Shown one piece after another: positions 8,664-16,750 of a stretch of 64,000 nucleotides of DNA (position 1 is its first letter; every line of letters begins with the position of its first letter). The DNA comes from Clostridium sp. BSD9I1 (lineage in GTDB: Bacteria > Bacillota > Clostridia > Clostridiales > Clostridiaceae): contig NZ_FYAM01000004.1 of NCBI RefSeq assembly GCF_900185645.1, forward strand, positions 62,001-126,000. The letters run 5' to 3'. The notes below the pieces were generated by a model. The model did not search any database, was not told where the DNA came from, and saw nothing but the letters and a program-made list of their open reading frames with translations. Position numbers and translations under genes: made by a program.

Positions 8664-9668
8664 ATGATGAGAGAATTTGAAATAGAAAGGCAGTTCGACA
8701 TTAAAATTGAAAGCCTTAAACCAAATAGAGGAGTTTATTTAGTAAAAACAAATAAAGGTATCAAATGTCTAAAGAAAATAAATTACGGGGTGCAAAAATT
8801 ATTGTTTGTATATGGAGCAAAGGAACATCTTATAAACAAGGGATTTAGTGGAGTGGATAGATATTGCCTTAATGTAGATGGGAATCCATATGCTCTAGTA
8901 AATGAGGACATATACACATTATCCGAATGGATTGATGGACGAGAAGCAGATTTTAGAAACAAGGAAGACCTCTATATAGCAGCTCAAAAGCTTGCATATA
9001 TGCATATTGTTTCCAAAGGATATGAACCTCCAGAAAATAGCAAACTTAAAAGTGATTTAGGAAGATGGCCTCATCTTATGGAGAAAAGGGTTAGATCTTT
9101 TGAAAAAATGAGGGACATGACTCGTAAAAGAAGTAATAAAAATAGCTTTGAAATGAATTATTTAAAGACAATCCAGTTTTATAAAGACTTAGGTAAAAGA
9201 GCAATGAAGGTATTAAATTCATCTAATTATATGGAGATTTGCAGAACAACAGAAGAAGAAAAGGCATTTTGTCACCATGATTATACTTATCATAATATAA
9301 TAATAGATAATAATAATGATGTAAATGTCATAGATTTCGATTACTGTAAGAGGGAAGTAAGAGTGTATGATATTTCTTCCTTTATAATAAAGGTTCTTAA
9401 AAGAGTTGAGTGGAATATAGAATACGCACATTTAATTATAAGTGCTTATAATGAGATAAGTCCATTGTCTACAGATGAGTATAAGGTATTATTTGCCTTT
9501 TTATTATTCCCACAAAGGTTTTGGAGACTTTGTAATAGATATTATTATAATGAAGTTAATTGGCCAACCAATACCTTTAATAATAAAATGGAGGAATTAA
9601 TAGCTGAACAGGATTTATATATTAATTTTATTGATGAATTTAAAAAATACTATAATCAAGAGGAATAG
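8664..9668 (+). CDS. CotS family spore coat protein (third copy)
   Basis: A 334-residue CotS paralogue, with FCHHDYTYHNIII at about 207-219 and VNVIDFDYCKREVRVYDI at about 224-241. I start it at ATG 8664 because GGAGGTG lies seven bases upstream; the GTG at 8655 is part of that ribosome binding site. The nearly repeated TWPTNTF-like segment near residue 310 matches the NWTNEVF and QPWGEEF segments of its paralogues. It is followed by a hairpin terminator and is probably transcribed alone. Confidence 0.87.
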   Translation: MMREFEIERQFDIKIESLKPNRGVYLVKTNKGIKCLKKINYGVQKLLFVYGAKEHLINKGFSGVDRYCLNVDGNPYALVNEDIYTLSEWIDGREADFRNKEDLYIAAQKLAYMHIVSKGYEPPENSKLKSDLGRWPHLMEKRVRSFEKMRDMTRKRSNKNSFEMNYLKTIQFYKDLGKRAMKVLNSSNYMEICRTTEEEKAFCHHDYTYHNIIIDNNNDVNVIDFDYCKREVRVYDISSFIIKVLKRVEWNIEYAHLIISAYNEISPLSTDEYKVLFAFLLFPQRFWRLCNRYYYNEVNWPTNTFNNKMEELIAEQDLYINFIDEFKKYYNQEE

Positions 9669-9675
9669 TAATTAA

Positions 9676-9717
9676 GGCATGTATTACTTATAAAAAGTAG
9701 TACATGCCAATAATTTT
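9676..9717 (+). terminator. Terminator after cotS copy 3
   Basis: The stem GGCATGTATTACTT pairs with AAGTAGTACATGCC, with a four-base loop and an AATAATTTT tail. The tail is not a pure T-run, so strength is uncertain. Confidence 0.65.
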
Positions 9718-9719
9718 GC

Positions 9720-9747
9720 ACTTAACTAAGGAAACATACATATTATA
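9720..9747 (+). promoter_or_regulatory. Candidate sigma-K promoter of yabG
   Basis: AC at 9720-9721 and CATATTATA at 9739-9747 are separated by 17 bases. The same two boxes and spacing occur upstream of the first cotS gene. In Bacillus subtilis yabG is known to be under sigma-K control. Confidence 0.55.
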
Positions 9748-9773
9748 TATAATGAAATTAAGGGTGTATGGAG

Positions 9774-10649
9774 ATGTTTTTATTGAAGATAGGAGATATA
9801 GTAGTAAGAAAGTCCTATGGAAAAGATATTACATTTAAGATAATAAATATAAAAGAAACAGATGATGGAGAAATATATACACTTAAAGGAATAAATCTTA
9901 GAATAATAGCGGATTCAGTAGAAGAGGATTTGGAAGTAGTGGCTGAAGAAGATACAAAGCAGGAACAAGTTTTTAGCAGAAAAGTAAATTCATCAATAAA
10001 AAAGATTCTTTTAGGTAGAACAGGAAAAGATCTTTATAGAAGAGAGTTTAAAGTGATAAAAGGCAATAATAATGAACTGTCTTTTGGAAGGCCAGGGAAA
10101 ATACTTCATGTTGATGGAGATTCAGAGTACCTAGATGTATGTTTAAAGGTGTATAAACAATTAGGATTAGATGTCATCGGAAGAGTGATTGCAGAAAAGG
10201 ATCAACCTTCACAGGTGCTTCAGCTAGTAAAGACAGTAAAGCCCGATATTGTAGTTATAACAGGCCATGACGCAGTAACTAAAGGAACAAGAGATTATAT
10301 AGACATAAATAACTATAGAAACTCTAAGTATTATGTTGAAACTGTATCTGAGCTTAGAAATTATGAACCAGGGTATGATAATTTAGTTATCTTTGCAGGA
10401 GCATGTCAGTCTAATTATGAAGCTCTTTTAGACGCAGGTGCTAATTTTGCAAGTTCGCCTAATCGAGTTTTAATACATTGCCTTGATCCTGTATTTCTAT
10501 GTGAAAAAATAGCATACACAAATATAGAAAAAGTGGTATCTATACCTGAAGCATTAGAAAATACCATTACAGGAGTAAAGGGGATAGGTGGGCTTCAAAC
10601 AAGAGGAAAATATAGAGAGGGATTTCCAAAATCACAGTATTTAAAATAA
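9774..10649 (+). CDS. yabG: YabG, sporulation-specific coat protease
   Basis: YabG is a cysteine-type protease (family U57) that trims spore-coat and cortex-related proteins in late sporulation. The protein is about 291 residues. Recognisable parts are the start KIGDIVVRKSYGKDITFKI, a PGKILHVDGDSEYL segment near 110, VVITGHDAV near 160-168 (candidate catalytic histidine) and IFAGACQSNYEALLDAGANF near 206-225 (candidate catalytic cysteine). The start is uncertain: ATG 9768, ATG 9774 or TTG 9783 all fit, with 9774 best spaced from AAGGG. It lies between the cotS island and veg, next to sipL, an order seen in other clostridia. Confidence 0.93.
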   Translation: MFLLKIGDIVVRKSYGKDITFKIINIKETDDGEIYTLKGINLRIIADSVEEDLEVVAEEDTKQEQVFSRKVNSSIKKILLGRTGKDLYRREFKVIKGNNNELSFGRPGKILHVDGDSEYLDVCLKVYKQLGLDVIGRVIAEKDQPSQVLQLVKTVKPDIVVITGHDAVTKGTRDYIDINNYRNSKYYVETVSELRNYEPGYDNLVIFAGACQSNYEALLDAGANFASSPNRVLIHCLDPVFLCEKIAYTNIEKVVSIPEALENTITGVKGIGGLQTRGKYREGFPKSQYLK

Positions 10650-10671
10650 TTAAACATAAAGAAATCTTATG

Positions 10672-10726
10672 AAATGTAATAGAGATATGCAAAGAATTCT
10701 CATGCATATCTTTATTACATTTTTAT
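10672..10726 (+). terminator. Terminator after yabG
   Basis: AAATGTAATA and GATATGC on the left pair with GCATATC and TATTACATTT on the right, with a small internal mismatch, followed by TTTT. Confidence 0.7.
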
Positions 10727-10829
10727 GAATAATGCCAAACTAGTAAGGGAATACTATATGAGGATTAAGTCGAAAAGGAATAATATATGTATACGTTTTA
10801 AAAATAGCATAGTTTACAAAAAATTAATA

Positions 10830-10858
10830 TTGACAAAGTATAAAAATCAAGATAAAAT
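10830..10858 (+). promoter_or_regulatory. Distal sigma-A promoter of veg
   Basis: TTGACA at 10830-10835 and TAAAAT at 10853-10858 with a 17-base spacer. It lies 39 bases upstream of a second, stronger promoter. Confidence 0.75.
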
Positions 10859-10868
10859 TATAAGTTTA

Positions 10869-10897
10869 TTGACAAAAATGAAGCTATGTTATATAAT
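10869..10897 (+). promoter_or_regulatory. Proximal consensus sigma-A promoter of veg
   Basis: TTGACA at 10869-10874, a 17-base spacer and TATAAT at 10892-10897: both boxes are perfect. The veg gene of Bacillus subtilis also has very strong tandem vegetative promoters. Confidence 0.9.
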
Positions 10898-10924
10898 GTA
10901 TTATGTAGAAAGAGGGTGTTTAGT

Positions 10925-11158
10925 GTGGAAAGAGGAAATGTATTGGCTTCTATAAAAAAAGATATAGAAAACCATGTAGGGGAAAGCGTAACACTAAAGG
11001 CTAACGGAGGCAGAAGAAGAACTTTTGTTAACAAAGGCACTATTGAAAAAACTTACCCTAGCATCTTTGTAGTAAGGTTAGACAGTGACGCCCAGAGGAC
11101 AGTGACTTACAGTTATTCAGATGTATTGACAAAGACAGTTCAATTGGTTTATGCATAA
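10925..11158 (+). CDS. veg: Veg family protein
   Basis: A 77-residue small basic protein of the Veg family, linked in Bacillus to biofilm gene control and spore outgrowth through an unclear mechanism. The core GESVTLKANGGRRRTFVNKG lies at about 19-38, with the end YSDVLTKTVQLVY. I start it at GTG 10925 (MERGNVLASI) because GAGGGTG at 10912-10918 is well spaced; an upstream ATG at 10886 would overlap the -10 box and is excluded. Two tandem sigma-A promoters predict high expression. It stands alone between yabG and sipL with its own terminator. Confidence 0.93.
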   Translation: MERGNVLASIKKDIENHVGESVTLKANGGRRRTFVNKGTIEKTYPSIFVVRLDSDAQRTVTYSYSDVLTKTVQLVYA

Positions 11159-11173
11159 TAAAACACATAATAA

Positions 11174-11209
11174 AAGAGCAGTGATGATATCGCTGCTTTG
11201 TTTTTTTGT
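11174..11209 (+). terminator. Terminator of veg
   Basis: AGCAGTGAT pairs with ATCGCTGCT, followed by TTGTTTTTTT. A second hairpin at 11224-11246 lies just beyond and points the other way. Confidence 0.85.
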
Positions 11210-11215
11210 CTGCAT

Positions 11216-11246
11216 ATAAAAAAGAAAGATGGCTTTTCCATCTTTC
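11216..11246 (-). terminator. Intrinsic terminator of the minus-strand small RNA
   Basis: A nine-base-pair perfect stem (arms at 11224-11232 and 11238-11246). The A-run at 11218-11223 reads as a U-run on the minus strand. On the plus strand no T-run follows, so the terminator is oriented leftward. Confidence 0.75.
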
Positions 11247-11302
11247 GACTATGGTATAAAAGGGTATTGAGAATTTATGAGAGGTTATATGGTCAACAAC
11301 TA
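11218..11302 (-). ncRNA. Probable unannotated small RNA, about 84 nt
   Basis: The minus strand carries a complete transcription unit with no credible ORF. Its -35 TTGACA (plus strand 11331-11336) and -10 TATTAT (11308-11313) are 17 bases apart. The predicted start is near 11301. About 55 bases downstream lies a terminator: GAAAGATGG, a short loop, CCATCTTTC and six U. The unpaired part contains AACCTCTC, which is complementary to Shine-Dalgarno sequences such as GAGAGGT. It could be a trans-acting regulator. I do not recognise it as a named family, and a very short peptide cannot be fully excluded. Confidence 0.6.
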
Positions 11303-11307
11303 ATTTT

Positions 11308-11336
11308 ATAATACGCCAAAATAAGATATATGTCAA
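11308..11336 (-). promoter_or_regulatory. Sigma-A promoter of the minus-strand small RNA
   Basis: Read on the minus strand: TTGACA, 17 bases, TATTAT. The -35 box is perfect and the -10 box differs at one position. Confidence 0.7.
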
Positions 11337-11471
11337 CAATTATTAAGAAGTTTTCAAAAAAATATAGATGTAAAACATAAAAAAATGACGAAATATGTAT
11401 ATTAATGCTTGATAAAAACCTCGTTTATGTAAGAAACTAAATAATTAAAAATTATCATATTTATTACCAAT

Positions 11472-11493
11472 CTACTATATATATAGATAGTAG
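11472..11493 (+). repeat. Inverted repeat upstream of sipL
   Basis: CTACTAT at 11472-11478 and ATAGTAG at 11487-11493 flank an eight-base A/T spacer, close to the sipL ribosome binding site. It could be an operator or a leader hairpin. A TCATATT at 11456-11462 resembles a sigma-E -35 box, but no good -10 follows. The rest of 11337-11518 holds nothing else I can name. Confidence 0.35.
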
Positions 11494-11518
11494 GTTTATA
11501 ATAGGGGGGAATATGATT

Positions 11519-13081
11519 ATGTCTATAGAGTTGATAAGAGAAAATATAGAATGCGAACAGCTCCTAGGGGAAAATATGGCGGATACAATAGTTAAAGGAG
11601 AGTATGTTATACCTGATACCCATCCAGATGTAGTGGAAATACTGACTGTAGAGTCAAAGCCTGTTATAACTAATAAAGAAGTGCAGCAGGATAAGATTTT
11701 AGTAGAAGGTGAGGTAAAGCATAATGTAATTTATAAGGCTCGCGAAGATGAAAAACTTGGCATACACAATGTGACTTACAACAATAAATTCTCTAATCAA
11801 ATAGAGTTAAAAGGTGCAGAACATAGAATGGATTGTGATGTTGAGTGTTACGTTGAACACATGGGATGCAACATACTAAATGAAAGAAAGGTAATGGTAG
11901 AAGGCATAGTAAAATTAAAAGCTGAAGTGTATAAAAATAATAACTTTCAAATAGTTAAGGATGTTGATGGAGATAAAAATGTTCAAATGCTAAAAAATAC
12001 TTCTAAAATAGATAAAATTGTGGGAACTATAAAGGGTAACTTAGAAGCAGATATAAATTTAGCGGTTCCTGCAGATAAGCCTCAAATAGGTAATGTGTTA
12101 AAAACCAATATAAATTTAAAAAAGAAAAATATAAATATTATGGAGAATAAAATAAACGTAGAAGCTAATGCTGTTTTGTACGTTTTGTATAGGGGTAAGG
12201 ATACAACAGATATAGCTTGCTTAGAAAAAGAAGTGGTATTAAATAACGAATTTGAATTTGATGGAATCAATCCACTTATGGAGGGATTTACTGAATTTAA
12301 TGTAGAGCCAGTAGAAATTGAAGTAAAAGAAGATGAAGCTGCGGAAAATAGAGTAGTTGAAGCAAAGGTTAATGTTAAAACATCTACAAAGGTTCTTAAT
12401 AAAGAACAGATGGATGTTCTAGAGGACATATATTCACCTGATGCAATATTAAACATGAAAAAAGAAAGCTATGAACTTAATGACATGGTTGGAAATGTTA
12501 ATACAGAAACAGTAGTTAAGGGAGATATTGAAATAGATAGAGAGTCTCCAAAGCCTGTTGAAGTAATTATGGCTAGTGGAAATGTATGTATTACTGATAA
12601 GAAAGTAATGGAGGAAAAGGTAGCAGTAGAAGGTGTAGTTAGGGCAGAAGTAATGTACAAGGTAGATGATGAAAATAAGTCTGTTGAAAATATAAGAGAA
12701 GAACTTCCATTTAGTGCTACAGTAGATATTTCAGGATGTAAGCTGGATATGCAGGCTATAGCAAAGGCACTTTTAGAAAATTTAGAAGCTTCTATAGAAG
12801 CTGGGAATATAGCCATAAAGGCGCTAATAGAATTGAATGTAAGAGTAAATGCGCCAGTTAATAAAGAATTCTTAGTAGAACTTGAATCCGTAGAAGATGA
12901 AGTTACAAAGAAAAAGTGCAGCATTACAATATATATTGTTCAAAAGGAAGATACATTATGGAAAATAGCTAAGAAGTATTTTACAACTATGGATGATTTA
13001 ATGAAAATGAATGGTATTGACTCACCGGATATGGTTAAGCCAGGTGAAAAACTATTGATACCTGGAAGATTAGTATTCTGA
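11519..13081 (+). CDS. sipL: SipL, SpoIVA-interacting coat morphogenetic protein (SPOCS and LysM domains)
   Basis: This 520-residue protein has two SPOCS/DUF3794-type regions (about 40-130 and 340-450) and a C-terminal LysM domain (about 470-515, with YIVQKEDTLWKIAKKYF and PGEKLLIP). That architecture is SipL, which in Clostridioides difficile binds SpoIVA through its LysM domain to localise the coat around the forespore. No signal peptide is present, as expected for a mother-cell protein. ATG 11519 is preferred to ATG 11513 because GGGGGG at 11504-11509 is then nine bases away. Neighbouring yabG and veg match the clostridial order. Confidence 0.88.
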   Translation: MSIELIRENIECEQLLGENMADTIVKGEYVIPDTHPDVVEILTVESKPVITNKEVQQDKILVEGEVKHNVIYKAREDEKLGIHNVTYNNKFSNQIELKGAEHRMDCDVECYVEHMGCNILNERKVMVEGIVKLKAEVYKNNNFQIVKDVDGDKNVQMLKNTSKIDKIVGTIKGNLEADINLAVPADKPQIGNVLKTNINLKKKNINIMENKINVEANAVLYVLYRGKDTTDIACLEKEVVLNNEFEFDGINPLMEGFTEFNVEPVEIEVKEDEAAENRVVEAKVNVKTSTKVLNKEQMDVLEDIYSPDAILNMKKESYELNDMVGNVNTETVVKGDIEIDRESPKPVEVIMASGNVCITDKKVMEEKVAVEGVVRAEVMYKVDDENKSVENIREELPFSATVDISGCKLDMQAIAKALLENLEASIEAGNIAIKALIELNVRVNAPVNKEFLVELESVEDEVTKKKCSITIYIVQKEDTLWKIAKKYFTTMDDLMKMNGIDSPDMVKPGEKLLIPGRLVF

Positions 13082-13095
13082 TAATAAATTATTTA

Positions 13096-13143
13096 AAACA
13101 CAGCATGTTCTGTATTTGTACAGGAGGATGTTGTGTTTTTTTA
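13096..13143 (+). terminator. Terminator after sipL
   Basis: AAAACACAGCAT...CTGTA pairs imperfectly with TACAG...ATGTTGTGTTTT and runs into TTTTTTT. Confidence 0.75.
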
Positions 13144-13210
13144 TTTTGCATGAATAAGTGGGTTTAAATTGGGAAAAATAAAAAATACCTGCGGAAAGAG
13201 GTGTTGAGTT

Positions 13211-14008
13211 TTGGAGGAAAGAATAAAAAGCAATTTAATAATAATAGGAGGAGCAGAGGATAAAGAAGGCGATAAGAATATATTAAAAGAAGTTTGTTCT
13301 CATATTGATAAGGATAAGGATGAATTGCTTATAGCAACAGTGGCATCAGGAGTACCAGAAGAATTAGGGGATCAATATAAATACATATTTTCTGGATTAG
13401 GGGTAAAGAATATAGCAATATTGAACGTTAAGGAAAGAAAAGATGCTTATGATGATTATCATGTAAATTTAATTTCAAGAGCTTCCATAGTATTTTTTAC
13501 AGGTGGAGATCAATTAAGAATAACCAGTCTAATTGGAGGTACTCCTTTGTATAGAATGATGAAAAAGAGGTATGAAGAAGGGTGTATGTTTGTAGGGACT
13601 TCTGCAGGGGCTTCTGTTATGAGTGATACTATGATTGTGACAGGTCCCGAGGAAGAATCTCCAAGAAAATGTACTTTAAAAATGGCCCCTGGACTGGGTC
13701 TTATAAAAGGTGTAATAATAGATCAGCATTTTGCTCAAAGGGGAAGAATTGGAAGATTATTAGTAGGAATATCTGAAAATCCTGAAAGTATAGGAATTGG
13801 TATTGATGAAGATACTGCTATTATAGTTAATAGAGAAGCTCAATTTAGTGTAATAGGTTCTGGGGCTGTATATGTAATTGATGGAAGTGAAATTACTAAA
13901 ACCAATGTTTCTGAGCAAAATCCAGATGAAATATTATCTATATGTAATATTAAAATGCACATATTAAAAAAAGATGATAAATATGATTTAAATAGGAGGA
14001 CACCTTAG
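13211..14008 (+). CDS. cphB: Cyanophycinase (serine exopeptidase)
   Basis: CphB cuts cyanophycin, a multi-L-arginyl-poly-L-aspartate reserve, into beta-Asp-Arg dipeptides. The 265-residue length and S51 family fold are typical. FFTGGDQLRIT lies near 96-106, the nucleophile motif GTSAGASVMSD at about 128-138, and IDQHFAQRGRIGRL near 174-187 carries the catalytic-region histidine. The start is a TTG at 13211 behind AGAGGTG. It is followed three bases later by cphA, so synthesis and degradation genes form one operon, with the degrading enzyme first. No signal peptide is present, so it acts in the cytoplasm. Confidence 0.93.
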   Translation: MEERIKSNLIIIGGAEDKEGDKNILKEVCSHIDKDKDELLIATVASGVPEELGDQYKYIFSGLGVKNIAILNVKERKDAYDDYHVNLISRASIVFFTGGDQLRITSLIGGTPLYRMMKKRYEEGCMFVGTSAGASVMSDTMIVTGPEEESPRKCTLKMAPGLGLIKGVIIDQHFAQRGRIGRLLVGISENPESIGIGIDEDTAIIVNREAQFSVIGSGAVYVIDGSEITKTNVSEQNPDEILSICNIKMHILKKDDKYDLNRRTP

Positions 14009-14011
14009 AAA

Positions 14012-16636
14012 ATGAAAGTAATAGAGATAGCTTGGTATGAAGGTAGAAATATCTATAGTCATAGGCCTTGTATAAAATTAGATTTAGATTTAGAAGGATA
14101 TAGTGATGTTCCAAGCAATAAGATAGAAAATTTTAATAGTGGATTGCTACAAATTTTGCCTGAATTAAGGGAACATAGATGTGGCATAGATGAAGAAGGT
14201 GGATTCGTAAAAAGATTAAATGAAGGTACATATCTAGCACATATTTGTGAACATATGATACTTGCTATTCAAAATAAATTAGGCATAGAGGCTAAATATG
14301 GAAAGGCAAGAGAAGTAAATGGGGACCACTATTACATAATTTATGAATATAAATATAAAAAGACAGGTATAGATACAGGTAAACTTGCAGTGTCATTGAT
14401 AAATTCACTTATAAAAAATGAAGATATTAATATGGATAAAGATATTAATAAGTTAAAGAATACTCTGATATCTGAAGAACTAGGGCCGAGTACACTTGCT
14501 ATTTTAGAAGAAGCTAAAAAAAGAGGTATTCCTGCAATTAGATTGAATGAGGGTAGTGTATTTCAGTTAGGTTATGGCAGCACTTCTAAGTTAATAGAAG
14601 CTACTGTAAGCAACAATACTGGATGCATTCCGGTGGATATTGCATGTGACAAGCTACTTACAAAAAATATCCTTCAAAGACAATGTATTCCGGTAGCAGA
14701 TGGGGAAGAGGTGAAGAGTCCTATTCAAATGCTTATGCTTGCAGATAGAATAGGATTTCCAGTAGTATTAAAGCCTAGATTTGGCAATCAGGGCAAGGGA
14801 GTTTTGGTGAACCTAAGAAATGAGCAAGAATTAATAAAAGCATATAAGACTATAATTAAGGAATACAAGGAAATAATTATAGAAAAATATGTTGTAGGAA
14901 AAGACTATAGGGTTTGCGTGGTAGATGGTAAGGTAGTAGCAGTATCAGAAAGAATACCACCATATGTAACTGGAGATGGGAAGAGTACTATAGAACAGCT
15001 TATTGAGAAATTAAACAAAGATCCAAGAAGAGGAGAGGGACATGAAAAACCTCTAACTAAAATAAAGATAAATGATGAGCTAATAAACTATATATCAAAA
15101 AATTCATATTATCTAGAATCAATACCTGAAGAGGGAGAGAAAATATCGCTAAGAGAAAATGCTAATTTATCAACAGGGGGAGTAGCGGTGGATTACACCG
15201 ATTCTATATGTGATGAGAATATAGATATATGTGTTAGAGCGGCAAAGGCTGTAGGTTTAGATATATGTGGTATAGATGTGTGCTGTACAGATATAAGTAA
15301 ACCTATAGATGGTGTGATTATAGAAATAAATGCTGCACCAGGAATAAGAATGCATGAAATTCCATATGAGGGACAGCAAAGAAATGTATCAGGGGCTATA
15401 ATCGATATGTTGTTTAAAAATGTAGAAAATCAAATTCCTGTTGTATCGGTTACAGGAACTAATGGAAAAACTACAACAACAAGATTAATATCTTATGTTT
15501 TATCCTTAGTGGGACATAGAACTGGAATGACTACTACAGGAGGAATATATGTAAACAATAAATGTATTAGTAAGGGAGATACAACTGGATATAATAGTGC
15601 GATGACGGTTCTTCTTAATAAGGATGTAGATGCGGCAGTGCTTGAGACGGCAAGGGGAGGAATAATTAGGAAAGGCCTAGCATATGATTTAGCAGATGTT
15701 GGGGTAATAACTAATATAGCATCAGATCATTTAGGGTTAGATGGAATAAATTCTATTGAAGAATTGGCATTTGTAAAATCCCTTGTAGGAGAAGCTGTTA
15801 AGGATGATGGCTACGTGGTATTAAATGCAGATGATAAAATGAGTATGAGCATAAGAAGTAGAATAAAAAGTAATATAATATTATTTTCTAAAGATAAGCA
15901 TAACGAAGATGTATTGCAACATATAAAAAATGGAGGAAAGTCAATTTATATAGAAAATAACTACATTTGTCTAGAAAATAATGAAGGAATGACCCCTATA
16001 ATCAAGGTAAAGGATATAAAAATTACAGTAGATGGTAAATTAGAATACAATATAGAAAATGCTATGGCTGCTTGTGCAGCACTTATAGGTTTAAATATAG
16101 ATCTTAAACTTATAAGAAAGGGCATGAAAAATTTTTATCCGGATGAGGAACATAATCCGGGAAGATTTAATATGTATAGGATAAATGATATAACTGTAAT
16201 ATTAGATTATGGGCATAATATAGAAGGATATAAGGCTGTACTAGAAGGTGCAAAAAAACTAAGATGTAAGAGGCTCATAGGAATAATAGGAGTTCCAGGA
16301 GATAGAAAAGATGAAAATATATTAAGTTTAGGAAAGATATCGGGAGAAAATTTTGATTATATTTATATAAAAGAGGATGAAGATAGAAGAGGAAGAAAAG
16401 TAGGGGAAGTAGCAGAGCTTTTAGAACGAGGCGTACGACAAACTAATTTTAATACTAAGAATGTAAATGTAGTATTAAATGAAAAAGATGCATTATTAGA
16501 AGCAATCAAAAACTCTAGAAAGGGAGATTTGATTATAGTATTCTTTGAAAAGTATGAACCATTATTAGATATTGTAAAAAATGAAATTAATATGAATAAG
16601 GACATAAATATTAAAGAAGTGTTAACGTGCGTATAA
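14012..16636 (+). CDS. cphA: Cyanophycin synthetase
   Basis: CphA builds cyanophycin by adding aspartate to the backbone and arginine to each side chain, using ATP for both. It is 874 residues, as usual. An N-terminal domain (1-160) is followed by an ATP-grasp domain (about 210-470, with VVLKPRFGNQGKGV and IIEINAAPGIRMHEIP) and a Mur-ligase-like domain with P-loop GTNGKTTTT at about 482-490, then GRFNMY and VILDYGHNIEGY. AGGAGGACACC ends cphB and serves as its ribosome binding site. Its place among sporulation genes suggests a nitrogen store laid down or used around sporulation, which is inference. Confidence 0.95.
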   Translation: MKVIEIAWYEGRNIYSHRPCIKLDLDLEGYSDVPSNKIENFNSGLLQILPELREHRCGIDEEGGFVKRLNEGTYLAHICEHMILAIQNKLGIEAKYGKAREVNGDHYYIIYEYKYKKTGIDTGKLAVSLINSLIKNEDINMDKDINKLKNTLISEELGPSTLAILEEAKKRGIPAIRLNEGSVFQLGYGSTSKLIEATVSNNTGCIPVDIACDKLLTKNILQRQCIPVADGEEVKSPIQMLMLADRIGFPVVLKPRFGNQGKGVLVNLRNEQELIKAYKTIIKEYKEIIIEKYVVGKDYRVCVVDGKVVAVSERIPPYVTGDGKSTIEQLIEKLNKDPRRGEGHEKPLTKIKINDELINYISKNSYYLESIPEEGEKISLRENANLSTGGVAVDYTDSICDENIDICVRAAKAVGLDICGIDVCCTDISKPIDGVIIEINAAPGIRMHEIPYEGQQRNVSGAIIDMLFKNVENQIPVVSVTGTNGKTTTTRLISYVLSLVGHRTGMTTTGGIYVNNKCISKGDTTGYNSAMTVLLNKDVDAAVLETARGGIIRKGLAYDLADVGVITNIASDHLGLDGINSIEELAFVKSLVGEAVKDDGYVVLNADDKMSMSIRSRIKSNIILFSKDKHNEDVLQHIKNGGKSIYIENNYICLENNEGMTPIIKVKDIKITVDGKLEYNIENAMAACAALIGLNIDLKLIRKGMKNFYPDEEHNPGRFNMYRINDITVILDYGHNIEGYKAVLEGAKKLRCKRLIGIIGVPGDRKDENILSLGKISGENFDYIYIKEDEDRRGRKVGEVAELLERGVRQTNFNTKNVNVVLNEKDALLEAIKNSRKGDLIIVFFEKYEPLLDIVKNEINMNKDINIKEVLTCV

Positions 16637-16696
16637 GCTATAAAATAAAGCAGCATTTTATAAAGGGATGCTGCTTTATTTTATAGCTTTCTTTTA
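16636..16696 (+). terminator. Strong terminator after cphA
   Basis: Two perfectly complementary 21-base arms (16636-16656 and 16668-16688) with an 11-base loop, then a T-rich tail. The arm starts at the last base of the stop codon. Confidence 0.85.
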
Positions 16697-16750
16697 ATGG
16701 GTATATTATAATAAATTAATAAAAAACTTATACAAAGGGATTGAGGAATT

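Noticed and set aside
10725-10955. Plus-strand ORF upstream of veg
   Set aside because: It spans both veg promoters and has no coding character.
11058-11339. Minus-strand ORF of 93 codons between veg and sipL
   Set aside because: It begins inside the -35 box of the small RNA promoter, crosses its terminator and runs into veg antisense; no ribosome binding site.
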